44,557 nt of DNA from Clostridia bacterium (GTDB lineage: Bacteria; Bacillota; Clostridia; TANB77; CAG-508), in the NCBI GenBank assembly GCA_017470645.1, contig JAFUYJ010000035.1:1-44557 (forward strand). The letters run 5' to 3'. How positions within the stretch are numbered: position 1 is the first letter of the stretch; each line of letters starts with the position of its first letter. The notes below the pieces were generated by a model. It saw nothing but the letters and a program-made list of their open reading frames with translations. It was not told the DNA's origin and ran no database searches. Positions 23,428 to 32,800 of this stretch are shown in pieces. The position numbers and the translations under genes were made by a program.

Positions 23428-23710
23428 TGTTATAGGGGCGACTTCCGAAAAACAGCATTGGGAAATTGGATAGGATGCCTGATGGATTCAGGTAAATATA
23501 TTTAACTTCGTGGGCTTACTGGCCGGTTTTAGTATAAGATAAAAGGAGTTTGAACGTGTTAAGAGTTTACGTTTTGTTGCTCCTTTTATCATTTATACTA
23601 AAACGTGCCAAACTGCGCGCCCGTACTTCGTTTAAATATATTTACCTGAATCCATCAGGCATCCTAATCCAATTTCCCAATGCTGTTTTTCGGAAGTCGC
23701 CCCTAAAACA
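23428..23710. mobile_element. Large palindromic element, copy 1 (constant core, variable arms)
   Basis: The left arm 23428-23493 and right arm 23644-23710 are inverted repeats that differ by only one substitution and one indel. The central ~150 bp (23494-23643) begins and ends with AAATATATTT. It is nearly identical to the core of copy 2 at 26853-27001, but the arms share nothing with copy 2's arms. Inside the core, GGTTTTAGTATAAGATAAAA and its near-complement form a stem. An asymmetric interior segment (GTGGGCTTACTGGCCGG versus GTGCCAAACTGCGCGCCCG) is also conserved between copies although it does not pair fully. No ORF is present. It lies flush against the recR stop codon and 5 bp before the convergent glycosyltransferase gene. 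Confidence 0.8.
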
Positions 23711-23715
23711 TAGTC

Positions 23716-24840
23716 TTAATTCAAAATTATTTCACAAATTTGCTTTGTAGAGTCTGGTTTAGCAATTTTCGTTGAGTTGTTGCGTAGTTCTTCGAGTTTT
23801 GATTCGTTGTTTAATAGTGAATTGATTACTTGTTGTATGTCGTCTTCTTTTTTTAGCCAGATAGCTGCACCAGCATTTACTAGAAATTCTGCGTTTTCTT
23901 CTTCCTGACCTGGAATTGGGTTTATTATGAGTATTGGTAGGTGTGAGGCTAAGCTTTCTGATGATGTAAGGCCTCCTGGTTTTGTTACAACTAGTGATGA
24001 CATATGCATCAATGCTGGTACGTCTGTACAGTAGTCTAGTGTGTGTAGGTCGTTACTTTTTAGTTCGTTAGAAAGATTGATAAATTCATTATACATTTTT
24101 TTGTTTCTGCCGGAAACGGCAACGATTTGGTATTTATCTATATATTGGGTTAATTCTTTTAAAATTTGTACAGTGTAATTTTCTCCTAAACCGAATTCTC
24201 CGCCACCAAAAAATAAAATTAATTTTTTATCTTTATTTAGATTATACTTTTCTATAATTTCTCCATCATTAAAATTTGAGCTAAATGCACTTGATAGTGG
24301 TATTCCAGTAACGTGTATTTTGTCAGATGCAATATTATAATTATCTATTAATGCTTGTTTCATTACCTCATTAGAAACAAAGAAATAGTCGCATTCTTCC
24401 TTTCCAACAAGCCATTGTTCATGTGGTGCAAAGTCCGTAAATACTACTGCTAGCTTGCAGTTTATTCCCTCATGATTTTTTAAGTATGACGTTATTGGTG
24501 TTCCAAATGGGTGTACAGAAATTACTGTGTCAGGATTGTATTCGTTAAATAATTTTTTTAATTTTTTAGCCATAAGCTTGTTTGTAAAATTACTTACGTG
24601 TGATAGAAATCCATCCGTTGAACCATAGTAAATCTTCTTCCATAAATTAGGAGCTTTTTTTGCCATTTTTTTGTATGCGCCTGTTGTTACGTTGCTGATA
24701 AATTTATTAAAATACTCAACACAGTCTACACTTCTAACTTCAGTGTCAGTATAATTATTTTCTATATAACTTTTTATTGCATTGGCTGCAGATAAATGTC
24801 CACCGCCGTATTTTGCGTATAATATTAAAACTTTTTTCAT
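23716..24840 (-). CDS. MGDG-synthase/UgtP-like glycolipid glycosyltransferase
   Basis: A ~374-residue GT-B glycosyltransferase (family 28) similar to processive diacylglycerol glucosyltransferases and MGDG synthases, which add sugars to membrane diacylglycerol. The N-terminal YAKYGGGHLSAANAI is the family hallmark. TDFAPHEQWL, GGGEFGLG and the donor-binding TKPGGLTSSESLA are also present. A second ATG two codons downstream of 24846 is better placed behind AAGAGG, so 24840 is used. It is a peripheral membrane protein without transmembrane helices. It stands alone, converging on recR, with its own promoter. Confidence 0.88.
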   Translation of the reverse strand: MKKVLILYAKYGGGHLSAANAIKSYIENNYTDTEVRSVDCVEYFNKFISNVTTGAYKKMAKKAPNLWKKIYYGSTDGFLSHVSNFTNKLMAKKLKKLFNEYNPDTVISVHPFGTPITSYLKNHEGINCKLAVVFTDFAPHEQWLVGKEECDYFFVSNEVMKQALIDNYNIASDKIHVTGIPLSSAFSSNFNDGEIIEKYNLNKDKKLILFFGGGEFGLGENYTVQILKELTQYIDKYQIVAVSGRNKKMYNEFINLSNELKSNDLHTLDYCTDVPALMHMSSLVVTKPGGLTSSESLASHLPILIINPIPGQEEENAEFLVNAGAAIWLKKEDDIQQVINSLLNNESKLEELRNNSTKIAKPDSTKQICEIILN

Positions 24841-24869
24841 TTTCATCCTCTTTCTTTTTTACTAAATTA

Positions 24870-24898
24870 ATTTTAGCATATGTTAAAGTTCTAAGCAA
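24870..24898 (-). promoter_or_regulatory. Promoter of the glycolipid glycosyltransferase gene
   Basis: Minus-strand TTGCTT (24898-24893), a 17-base spacer and TAAAAT (24875-24870), about 30 bases upstream of the start codon. Confidence 0.55.
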
Positions 24899-25105
24899 GT
24901 AGAACTATAATTTATGATTGATGTTTTCAAAGGCAAAAAATTCATTTTGCGATGCATTTTCCAGTTTTATGAATAATTAATAAAAAATTAGAAAAAATAA
25001 TTATAGCTATAAGAATAAATAAAATCAGAAAATAAAAAGTACATTAATAAAAATGAAATGCTGTTAAAAGAAAGTTGTATGTTATTAGCAGCGCAAGGAG
25101 GAAAA

Positions 25106-26491
25106 ATGACAAGTTTAAAAAGTAAAGTGTATGATTGGATTGCTAGACTAAGAGATAGACACATGTTAACGTTGGTTGTTGTACTCGTTTCAATAATTGT
25201 AGCATTGGGACTATTTACGTATAAAAAACAAAGAGAGTATAGGCAAGCAACAGAAAATGCATACAATATGGCATTTTTCGAGTTAGTTGACTATGTTGAT
25301 AGCGTAGAAGTCTATTTATCAAAGGCTTTAGTCTCAAATAGCCCGGAACACGGTGCAGAAACATTAACATACGTATGGAGAGAGGCAAATTTAGCACAAA
25401 GTTATTTGGCAAGACTTCCCATAAACAGTACGGAACTGGAAAATACAGCAAAATTTTTAAATCAAGTTAGTGATTATTGTTATGCATTATCAAGAAAAAA
25501 TATCAACAATCAAGAATTAACACAAGAAGATTTAGATAATTTAAAGGAACTTCACAATTATAGCGTAGACCTAAAAAACACATTAAATCAACTATCTGAA
25601 GATTTAAATAGTGGACGCATAAGTTGGGGAGAACTAACTAAAAAGGGAAGTCCAGTATTTGCACAAGAAGTAAGTAATATTTCCAAAGATAGCTTTAGTA
25701 ATCTAGAAGAGAACTTTCATGAATATGCAGGATTGATATATGATGGAGCGTTTTCAGAACACATGACAAATCCTGAACGAAAAGGTTTAACTGGAGAAGA
25801 AATTAATGAAGATACAGCAAAACAAAAAGTAGAGGAATTCTTAGGGAAAGAAGCAATTAAGGAAATTAAGTTAAATGGATTAACTCAAAATGCAAACATA
25901 CAATCTTTTGATTTTTCAGTTGAAAAAAATGATGGAAATACAGCGTGGATTTCGATATCACAAAAAGGTGGACATATTGTAATGGCCAATAGTACAAGAG
26001 ATGTTGGCGCAGAGGTTCTAACTCAAGAACAGGCTAATGAAATAGGACAAAAATTCTTGGAATCAAGAGGAATTCAAAGCATGAAACCTACCTATTATCT
26101 AAAACAAAATGGAATTGTTACAATAAATTATGCGTATTATCAAGATAATGTAACTGTTTATCCAGATTTAATAAAGTTGAAAGTTGCTTTAGATAATGGA
26201 GACATTTTAGGAATGGAGACTACAGGGTATTTGAATTCTCATACACAAAGAACTTTTGCAACACCGAAAATTTCTCAGGATGAAGCTAGAGAGAAAATTA
26301 ATAAAAATCTTGAAATTACAAGTGAAGGATTGGCGATGATTCCAACGGAATATCAAACTGAAATTTTGTGTTGGGAATTTAAGGGAAAAGTGGAAGATAG
26401 GCAATTTTTGGTTTATATAAATGTTGAAACGGGAAAAGAGGAAGATGTTTTGGTTATTTTAGAAACACCTAATGGAACTTTGACAATGTGA
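25106..26491 (+). CDS. ypeB: Spore germination protein YpeB
   Basis: A 461-residue YpeB homologue, which in Bacillus partners the cortex-lytic enzyme SleB in the spore inner membrane. A membrane helix lies at about residues 19-38. A helical N-terminal domain (to ~205) is followed by PepSY-like repeats, for example INEDTAKQKVEEFLG, LTQEQANEIGQKFLE and ISQDEAREKINKNL. The frame is open from 25058, but AAGGAGG is 5-6 nt before the ATG at 25106. The sleB gene that usually precedes ypeB is absent, so the partner must be elsewhere. The next gene downstream encodes a spore DNA-binding protein, which fits expression in the forespore. Confidence 0.92.
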   Translation: MTSLKSKVYDWIARLRDRHMLTLVVVLVSIIVALGLFTYKKQREYRQATENAYNMAFFELVDYVDSVEVYLSKALVSNSPEHGAETLTYVWREANLAQSYLARLPINSTELENTAKFLNQVSDYCYALSRKNINNQELTQEDLDNLKELHNYSVDLKNTLNQLSEDLNSGRISWGELTKKGSPVFAQEVSNISKDSFSNLEENFHEYAGLIYDGAFSEHMTNPERKGLTGEEINEDTAKQKVEEFLGKEAIKEIKLNGLTQNANIQSFDFSVEKNDGNTAWISISQKGGHIVMANSTRDVGAEVLTQEQANEIGQKFLESRGIQSMKPTYYLKQNGIVTINYAYYQDNVTVYPDLIKLKVALDNGDILGMETTGYLNSHTQRTFATPKISQDEAREKINKNLEITSEGLAMIPTEYQTEILCWEFKGKVEDRQFLVYINVETGKEEDVLVILETPNGTLTM

Positions 26492-26497
26492 TGTTTG

Positions 26498-26528
26498 GAA
26501 ACTTTTTGTCAGTGTCCCCAAAAGTTTC
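26498..26528. repeat. REP-like repeat, copy B (single unit)
   Basis: GAAACTTTTTGTCAGTGTCC and the following CCAAAAGTTTC are one arm of the repeat at 16537. It lies 6 bp after the ypeB stop codon and has no opposing arm. Its own ends (GAAACTTTT/AAAAGTTTC) can form a small hairpin. Confidence 0.75.
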
Positions 26529-26530
26529 AA

Positions 26531-26562
26531 GAATAAAAGAGCTCAAAAAGCAAACAATAATA
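26531..26562 (+). promoter_or_regulatory. Candidate forespore (sigma-G-like) promoter of the SASP gene
   Basis: GAATAAA (26531-26537), an 18-base spacer and AATAATA (26556-26562) resemble the sigma-G pattern (GMATA, then CATAMTA). It lies about 62 bases before the SASP start codon. The match is imperfect at one -10 position and depends on AT-rich sequence. Confidence 0.35.
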
Positions 26563-26624
26563 GTATTCCATTGGAATAATTTCTTCAGTGGAAAACTAGT
26601 TTCAAACTTAAGGAGGTATTTGTT

Positions 26625-26795
26625 ATGTCTAGAAGAAATAGTGGACTTATGTCGGAAGATTTAAAAGTAGAGATAGCAAAAGAACTTGGAGTATATGAAC
26701 AAGTAAAACAAGATGGCGGATGGCAGAATGTTTCTTCAAAAAATTGCGGTAATATTGTTAAAAAGGCAATTGAGATTGCGAATAGAAAAGTGTAG
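26625..26795 (+). CDS. Alpha/beta-type small acid-soluble spore protein
   Basis: A 56-residue alpha/beta SASP, the protein that coats and protects spore DNA. It shows the GPR-protease region (DLKVEIAKELGV) and the DNA-binding block GGWQNVSSKNCGNIVKKAIE, including the conserved Gly-Gly-Trp and SKNCGN. AAGGAGGT lies 8 nt before the ATG. The gene is small and easily missed. It shows that the organism makes endospores, in agreement with ypeB just upstream. Its TAG stop codon directly abuts palindromic element copy 2. Confidence 0.95.
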   Translation: MSRRNSGLMSEDLKVEIAKELGVYEQVKQDGGWQNVSSKNCGNIVKKAIEIANRKV

Positions 26796-27059
26796 TGATG
26801 CTTTAAAAATGCATAAAGTGATGATTAATTGCTAAAAGATGGTTGCTCGGACAAATATATTTAACTGCGTGGGCTTACTGGCCGGTTTTAGTATAAGATA
26901 AAAGGAGTTTTGGTGTGATGAATTTTCTTATTTAAGACTCCTTTTATCAGTTATACTAAAACGTGCCAAACTGCGCGCCCGTACTTCGTCTAAATATATT
27001 TTTCCGAGCAACCATCTTTTAGCAATCAATCACCACTTTATGCATTTTTAAAGTCACGA
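26796..27059. mobile_element. Large palindromic element, copy 2 (constant core, variable arms)
   Basis: Left arm 26796-26852 and right arm 27002-27059 are inverted repeats; over the aligned 52 bp only 3 positions differ. The core (26853-27001) is bounded by AAATATATTT and is almost the same as that of copy 1, including the non-pairing segment CAAACTGCGCGCCCGTACTT. The innermost loop between GGAG and CTCC differs from copy 1. The arms are unrelated to copy 1's arms. It begins at the base following the SASP stop codon. No protein is encoded. Confidence 0.8.
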
Positions 27060-27227
27060 GATAGAGTAGAAAGTTGTGGGAACTCTTACGGAAATAATGC
27101 TTACATAAAAATAAATAAAATAAAAGTAATATAATTACAAAAATATTACAAAAAAGACTTAAAAATGTAATATTTTTTAAGGTTTATTTTTCCGTAAATA
27201 AACTAAAAAAAACGTAAAAAAGTAGTG

Positions 27228-27256
27228 TTTACAAGAGTAAAAAAAGTCTTTAATAT
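27228..27256 (+). promoter_or_regulatory. Promoter of the 802-residue surface protein gene
   Basis: TTTACA (27228-27233), a 17-base spacer and TAATAT (27251-27256), 36 bases before the ATG. The rest of the 27060-27227 interval is AT-rich with no gene seen. Confidence 0.5.
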
Positions 27257-27292
27257 ATTAATTAATAATAAAAAGCGAAGGAGAGCAAAATT

Positions 27293-29701
27293 ATGGAAAA
27301 ATTAAAGAACTTTGTAAGCGCAAACTTAACAAAAATTTTGGTAGTAGTTATAGCATTAGCAATAGCAACTGTAGCTTGTGTTATGGTGGAGAAACAAATA
27401 AATCAAAAAGGACAAGATCAACAAGTTGCACAAACAACAGAAAATTATGCTTTAGAGGGAACAGACAAAAAGTCAGCTGAAACCGAGGTTCAATCAGGAA
27501 CGGTTACAGCTCATTTTGTTGATGAAAGTGGTACAAAATTAATTGAAGATGTTCAAATCACAGGAAATCTTGGTGAAGCATATCAAGAAATTTCAAGACC
27601 AGCAATAAGTGGATATGTAGCTACAGGAGAAGAACCAGTAACAAGAGCTGGAAAGTTTGAACTTGGTAACACAGATGTTACATTTGTGTACAAGAAAGAG
27701 ACAAGCGAAGTTCTAGTAGATAAATCAGATTTAGCAAATAATCAGATAAACATAGCTTTCAACAATACGAAAAGCAAAAGAGATTATGGAATGAAAATAA
27801 TAGCTAAAGATGAAAACGGAAATGTTTTAAACGGAACAGATTTCGAAGTTGGTAAAGAAGGATCAATTCTACGTTCTGGAAAAGTTAGAAATGGAGATTT
27901 CTACGTTGGAAAGATTGCTGTTAAAAGCGAAGGTAAAACAACATATGTAATTGAAGAAACAAAAGCTGTTGCAGGATATGAAAAAGTAGATGGAAAAATC
28001 AACTTAGGAATAGATGTAACATGGAACGAAGAAAGTAAAAAATTTGAAATCTCATTAAACAACATAGCAAATCAAAATGTTAAAGCAACAATAAATGAAA
28101 ATGATGAAATAATAATTGAGTTCATAAACAAAAAAATTGAAAATATGTACGAAGTTGAATTGATAAATAAAACAAAAACAGAATTAATAACAGGTGGAAA
28201 ATTCAAGGTAACAAAATCAACAGAAACAGTTAAAGAAGATTACACAAGGAACGGAAGATTATACATAGGTCAATTTAAAATAAATGGGGACGGAAAAGAA
28301 ACATACACAGTATATGAAACACAAACAGCAGAAGGATATGAAAGAACAATTCAAGAAGGTAATCCAGGAGTTGTAGAAGTAACAAAGACATTTAATGAAT
28401 CAACAGGTAGATATGATATATCAGTACAATACAACGACATTCCAGGATTTTCAGCAGTAGTTGAGGGAAATGCAAAGGTAGTAATTTATGTAGAAGCAGA
28501 AAAAACACCAGATAACGATTACGACTTAGCAATAAAGAAATTCGTATCAGCAATAGATGGAGAGGAAACAACAAATAGAGAACCAAAAGTAGAAGTTGTT
28601 GAAGAAGAAGAGAACGGAAAGAAAGTTAAAAAAGTAAAATATACACAAAACAATGAAATGGAAAAAACAGCAAATGAGCAAAAAGTAACATACACAATTC
28701 GTACATACAACGAAAGTTTAAACAATGGAAAAGGTAGAAGAATTATAGAATATATTCCAGACGGATTAGTATTCTTACCAGATAATGAAACAAATAAAGA
28801 ATTTGGATGGAAAACATATACAGAAGATGATAATGGATTATTAATTGAAACATTAGAGCCAGAAAAAGCAACAGTAGTTGCAACAGATTACACAATTGAT
28901 AAAGACATAGAAGGGTTCAACATAGAAACAGAAAAAGAACCAAAATACTTAGATGTAAATGTAGTATTCGAAGTAGATGAAAGTAAAATAACATCTGAAG
29001 ATAGAATTATAGAAAACAGAGTAAAAATTGACGAAAGTAAAAAAGACAGTTCAACAGGAGATGAACTAAACAAAGACAACAACGAAACAACAGAAAAAAT
29101 ATATGTAAAATACTTCGACTTAGATGTAACAAAATACATAAAAGAAGTAACAGTAAAAAACAGTATTAAAGAAACAAAACAAGATGTTGGAGAAAGTCAA
29201 AAAGGAAAATTAATAAAAATAGATGTAGCAAAAAGTGAAGTAGAAAATACAACAATAAGAGTTACATACGGATTAAGAGTAAAAAATATTGGAGAAATAG
29301 AAGGATATGCAACAGAGTTAGTTGACTACATTCCAAAAGATTTCAAATTAGTACAAGATGGAATATGGACAGTAAAAGGAGATAAAGCAGTAACAACAAA
29401 ATTAGAAAACACATTATTACAACCAGGAGAAAGCACAGTAATAGAAATAACATTTGACTGGAAGTTAACAGAGGATAACATAGGAAGAAGAATAAATGAA
29501 GGAAAAATTACAAAATACGAAAATGAATTTAACGCAAAAGACCCAACAGAAGATAACAATGACAAAGAAGAGATGTTAGTTCAAATAAGAACAGGTAGTG
29601 CATGGGTATTCATCGTAATAGCAGTATTAGTTGGACTATGGATGGTTGTTGGAATTATTTTCTTATTAATGAAAGCTAAACAAAACAGAGCAGAAGATTA
29701 A
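27293..29701 (+). CDS. Membrane-anchored surface protein with MucBP- and SpaA-like domains
   Basis: An 802-residue protein anchored at both ends: a membrane helix near residues 14-33 and another near 770-793 (WVFIVIAVLVGLWMVVGIIF). In between lie a MucBP-type domain (~68-130; VTAHFVDESGTKL) and two Cna-B/SpaA-like beta domains (~155-265 and 280-395, each with a YxxxET-AxGYE motif). Two larger DUF11-like beta modules follow (~405-590 and 600-755; VTYTIRTYN and IRVTYGLRVKN). No LPXTG sorting signal is present. The 405-590 module recurs in the neighbouring giant protein. AAGGAGAG precedes the ATG. No terminator separates it from the giant gene 127 bp on, so the two may be co-transcribed. Confidence 0.82.
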   Translation: MEKLKNFVSANLTKILVVVIALAIATVACVMVEKQINQKGQDQQVAQTTENYALEGTDKKSAETEVQSGTVTAHFVDESGTKLIEDVQITGNLGEAYQEISRPAISGYVATGEEPVTRAGKFELGNTDVTFVYKKETSEVLVDKSDLANNQINIAFNNTKSKRDYGMKIIAKDENGNVLNGTDFEVGKEGSILRSGKVRNGDFYVGKIAVKSEGKTTYVIEETKAVAGYEKVDGKINLGIDVTWNEESKKFEISLNNIANQNVKATINENDEIIIEFINKKIENMYEVELINKTKTELITGGKFKVTKSTETVKEDYTRNGRLYIGQFKINGDGKETYTVYETQTAEGYERTIQEGNPGVVEVTKTFNESTGRYDISVQYNDIPGFSAVVEGNAKVVIYVEAEKTPDNDYDLAIKKFVSAIDGEETTNREPKVEVVEEEENGKKVKKVKYTQNNEMEKTANEQKVTYTIRTYNESLNNGKGRRIIEYIPDGLVFLPDNETNKEFGWKTYTEDDNGLLIETLEPEKATVVATDYTIDKDIEGFNIETEKEPKYLDVNVVFEVDESKITSEDRIIENRVKIDESKKDSSTGDELNKDNNETTEKIYVKYFDLDVTKYIKEVTVKNSIKETKQDVGESQKGKLIKIDVAKSEVENTTIRVTYGLRVKNIGEIEGYATELVDYIPKDFKLVQDGIWTVKGDKAVTTKLENTLLQPGESTVIEITFDWKLTEDNIGRRINEGKITKYENEFNAKDPTEDNNDKEEMLVQIRTGSAWVFIVIAVLVGLWMVVGIIFLLMKAKQNRAED

Positions 29702-29828
29702 TAAAGAGTGGTAAATAAATACTAAAAGTAATAAAAGAAACATCAAAGAAAATTTATTATTGAAAATAAGCTCAAAAACCAAAAAAACACAATTATAAAA
29801 CAGAAAAACAAAAGAAAGGAGAACTATT

Positions 29829-32800
29829 ATGGAAAAACTTAAAAAGTATCAAATAAAAGATACACAAGAACAAGCTAGAACTATTAATAAAACAGCAAGC
29901 ACAGCAACGCAAACAATAAATATCAAAAAAATCATACTAATAGCAATAGCAATTTTTCTAGGAATAGTCGCATTTGGAGATAAGGAAGTAAAGGCTGCAA
30001 CAACAACGGTTGACAATGTTACATATATCTACGATGTAATAGATGGAAAAGCAGAGAATGTAATGATAGATGATGACAACTCTACTTTACCAACGCTACC
30101 AAATCTAATAGTAATTCCAAACACGTTAGATACATACCCTGTTGCAAGTTTAGGTGACGGAACAGGAGCGATATCAAAAACAGCCATATTAAAATTTGAT
30201 GGAGCAAAAGTAAAATATACATTTAAGTTACCAAGTACAGTAACAACAATAAATGAAAATGCTTTTTATAGAAGTAATTTAGTAAGCAATAATTTTTCTC
30301 AATTAAGAGTAATAAAAGATAATGCATTTGAAGAAGCATGGATAGACCCATTCATATGTTCAGGAGATGATACAAATTTACTTGAATTAACAGTAAATAG
30401 AGAACTTGATTTATCAGGTCTTGAATCTCTAGGAAATAGAGCATTTTACCAAACAGGGGTTAACAGAGCAAATGGTGGAGCTCATAGTTGGATAAATTCT
30501 AGCTATGGAACATATACATCAATAAAATTTGGAAGTAATTTAAGTAAAATTGGAAACGAAGCATTTTATAAACAAAACAGATTAAAAAGTGTAACCATAC
30601 CAAATACAATAACTGAAATAGGAGATAATGCTTTTGAAAATTGTACAATATTAACCAACTTAACAATTTCACCACGAACAACAGAATTAACTATTGGAAA
30701 CTATGCATTTAGAAATATAGGAATTTCATGTATAGACATTTTAAATACATATAGATTAGGAACAGGGGTATTTTCAAACTGCCCAAATTTAACAACAGCA
30801 ACATTAGAAGAAGGAATAACAAAAATAGAAGATTCAACATTTTCTGGTTCTGCACTAACAAACTTAACAGTACCTTCTACATTAACTAATATAGGAGGTA
30901 GTTCATTAGCATATACGAACATATCAAACGAAATATATGAAAATATACTAGAGAAAAATATTGATACAATAGGTTCAGGTGCATTTGCAGGAACAGACTT
31001 AACAGGAGAAATAGTTGTTCCAAGCAAAGTTACAACATTGGGTGAGGGAGTATTTTCAGGATGTATTGGAATAACAAAAGCAACAATTGAAATGAACAAC
31101 ATAACAAAATTACCAAACTCTACATTTGAAAACTGTACAGGATTAACTTCATACGTGTTACCAGAATCAATAGTAGAAATTGGAGACAGTGCATTCAAAG
31201 GATGTACAAGTCTTACAGGAGAATTAATAATTCCAGCAAGATTTACATCAATAGGAAACAGCGCATTTGAAAACTGCAACAATATAACAAAAGTAACAAT
31301 AAATGGACAATTAAGAAGTATAGGAGATTATGCATTCTATAATACAGCAGCATCACAAGAAGTTGTAAGAATAGATGCACCAGTTACAAACTTAGGAACA
31401 AAAATATTCACAAAACCTGCAGAAATATTTGTTGGAAATGACGAAGCAAATGTAACAGTAGCTGATATATGGTATGGAAATGGAAAACCAATAATTCACT
31501 TCAGAGACTGCAAACACGCAATAGAAGTGGTATGTATGCTACCAGGTGTAACAGTTACACATGATTCTACAAACTTAAACAATACAACTGCAGAAGCAAC
31601 ATGTGAATCAGATTACACATTTACAGTAAATGTAGCAGATGAATATCAAAATAAATATGAAAACTTAATAGTAAGAGTAACATCAGAAGGACAATATTCT
31701 ACATCAGATGCTGTGGTTGAAAATGTAACATTAGATGGCAATAACTCATATACATTCGAAAATATAACAAGAGATAAAAAAGTAGAGATATTAAGAATAG
31801 AAAATGGAACAAACTTAGTATTAAGACAATTTGTAAGTAAAATAAATGAAAAAGATGTTACAAATAGAATACCAAGTATATCAAAAACATCAAACAAAAC
31901 AGTAGCAAGCTTTGAATACAACCATACAAAATACCCTTATTCAGTAGAAACATTAGACAAAATAACATATACAATAAGAGTATACAATGAAGGAAATGTA
32001 GCCGGAAAAGCAAATGAAATAATGGTAAAATTACCACAAAAATTAAGCCTAGTAGAAGGAAATAGCACAAATGAATTCTATGGATGGCAAGCATCAGAAG
32101 ACGGAAAAACATTAAAAACAACATATTTACAAGATAAAGAAATAGCAGCATATTCAGGAGCAGGAAGACCACAATATGAAGATATTCAAATAGTGTGCGA
32201 AGTTGGAGCTCCAAGGGCATCACAAGAATACTTATTAACCGTAGCAGAAATAACAGATGGAAATGATATGAATTCACTTCCAGATGATTATCTTGAAAGT
32301 GAAGAACAAACAAATAACTTATTAGGATTAGCATTAGCATCAAATACTAGTATATATGTAAGAGGATTAGAAGATGATTCTGATTTTGAGTTCTTATCTT
32401 TAGACACAAATGTTGAATCAGGATATAATCTAGTAGTTAAGAAAATAGACTCAACATCAAACGAATTACTAGATGGTGCAAAAATTAGATTATATGATGA
32501 AAACATGAACAAAATAAAAGATATTATTACTCAAGATGGAGAAGCTAATTTTGGAAATCTTACAACATACAATCAAAATGAGAAAGATACATATTATATA
32601 GAAGAAGTTGAGACACCAGTTGGTTATAAACGTACTATTAACGGAATCATAAGAATGGATGTTGTTAAAGTATTTGATAACAATGGAAAAGTTACAGGTG
32701 TAACTGTTGAGTTAGACGTTGATGGTAAAATTTATGATAATTTTGATATTGAAGATGAAGAGGATGTTGGAGAAGAATATATTCCTATTTATACAGCTGA

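Noticed and set aside
23428..23710. A riboswitch or T-box interpretation of the large palindrome.
   Set aside because: It lies between convergent gene ends, not upstream of a gene, and lacks known aptamer motifs.
24913..24975. A 20-codon plus-strand ORF (MIDVFKGKK...) between the glycosyltransferase and ypeB.
   Set aside because: No ribosome binding site precedes it, and it is too short to judge as coding.
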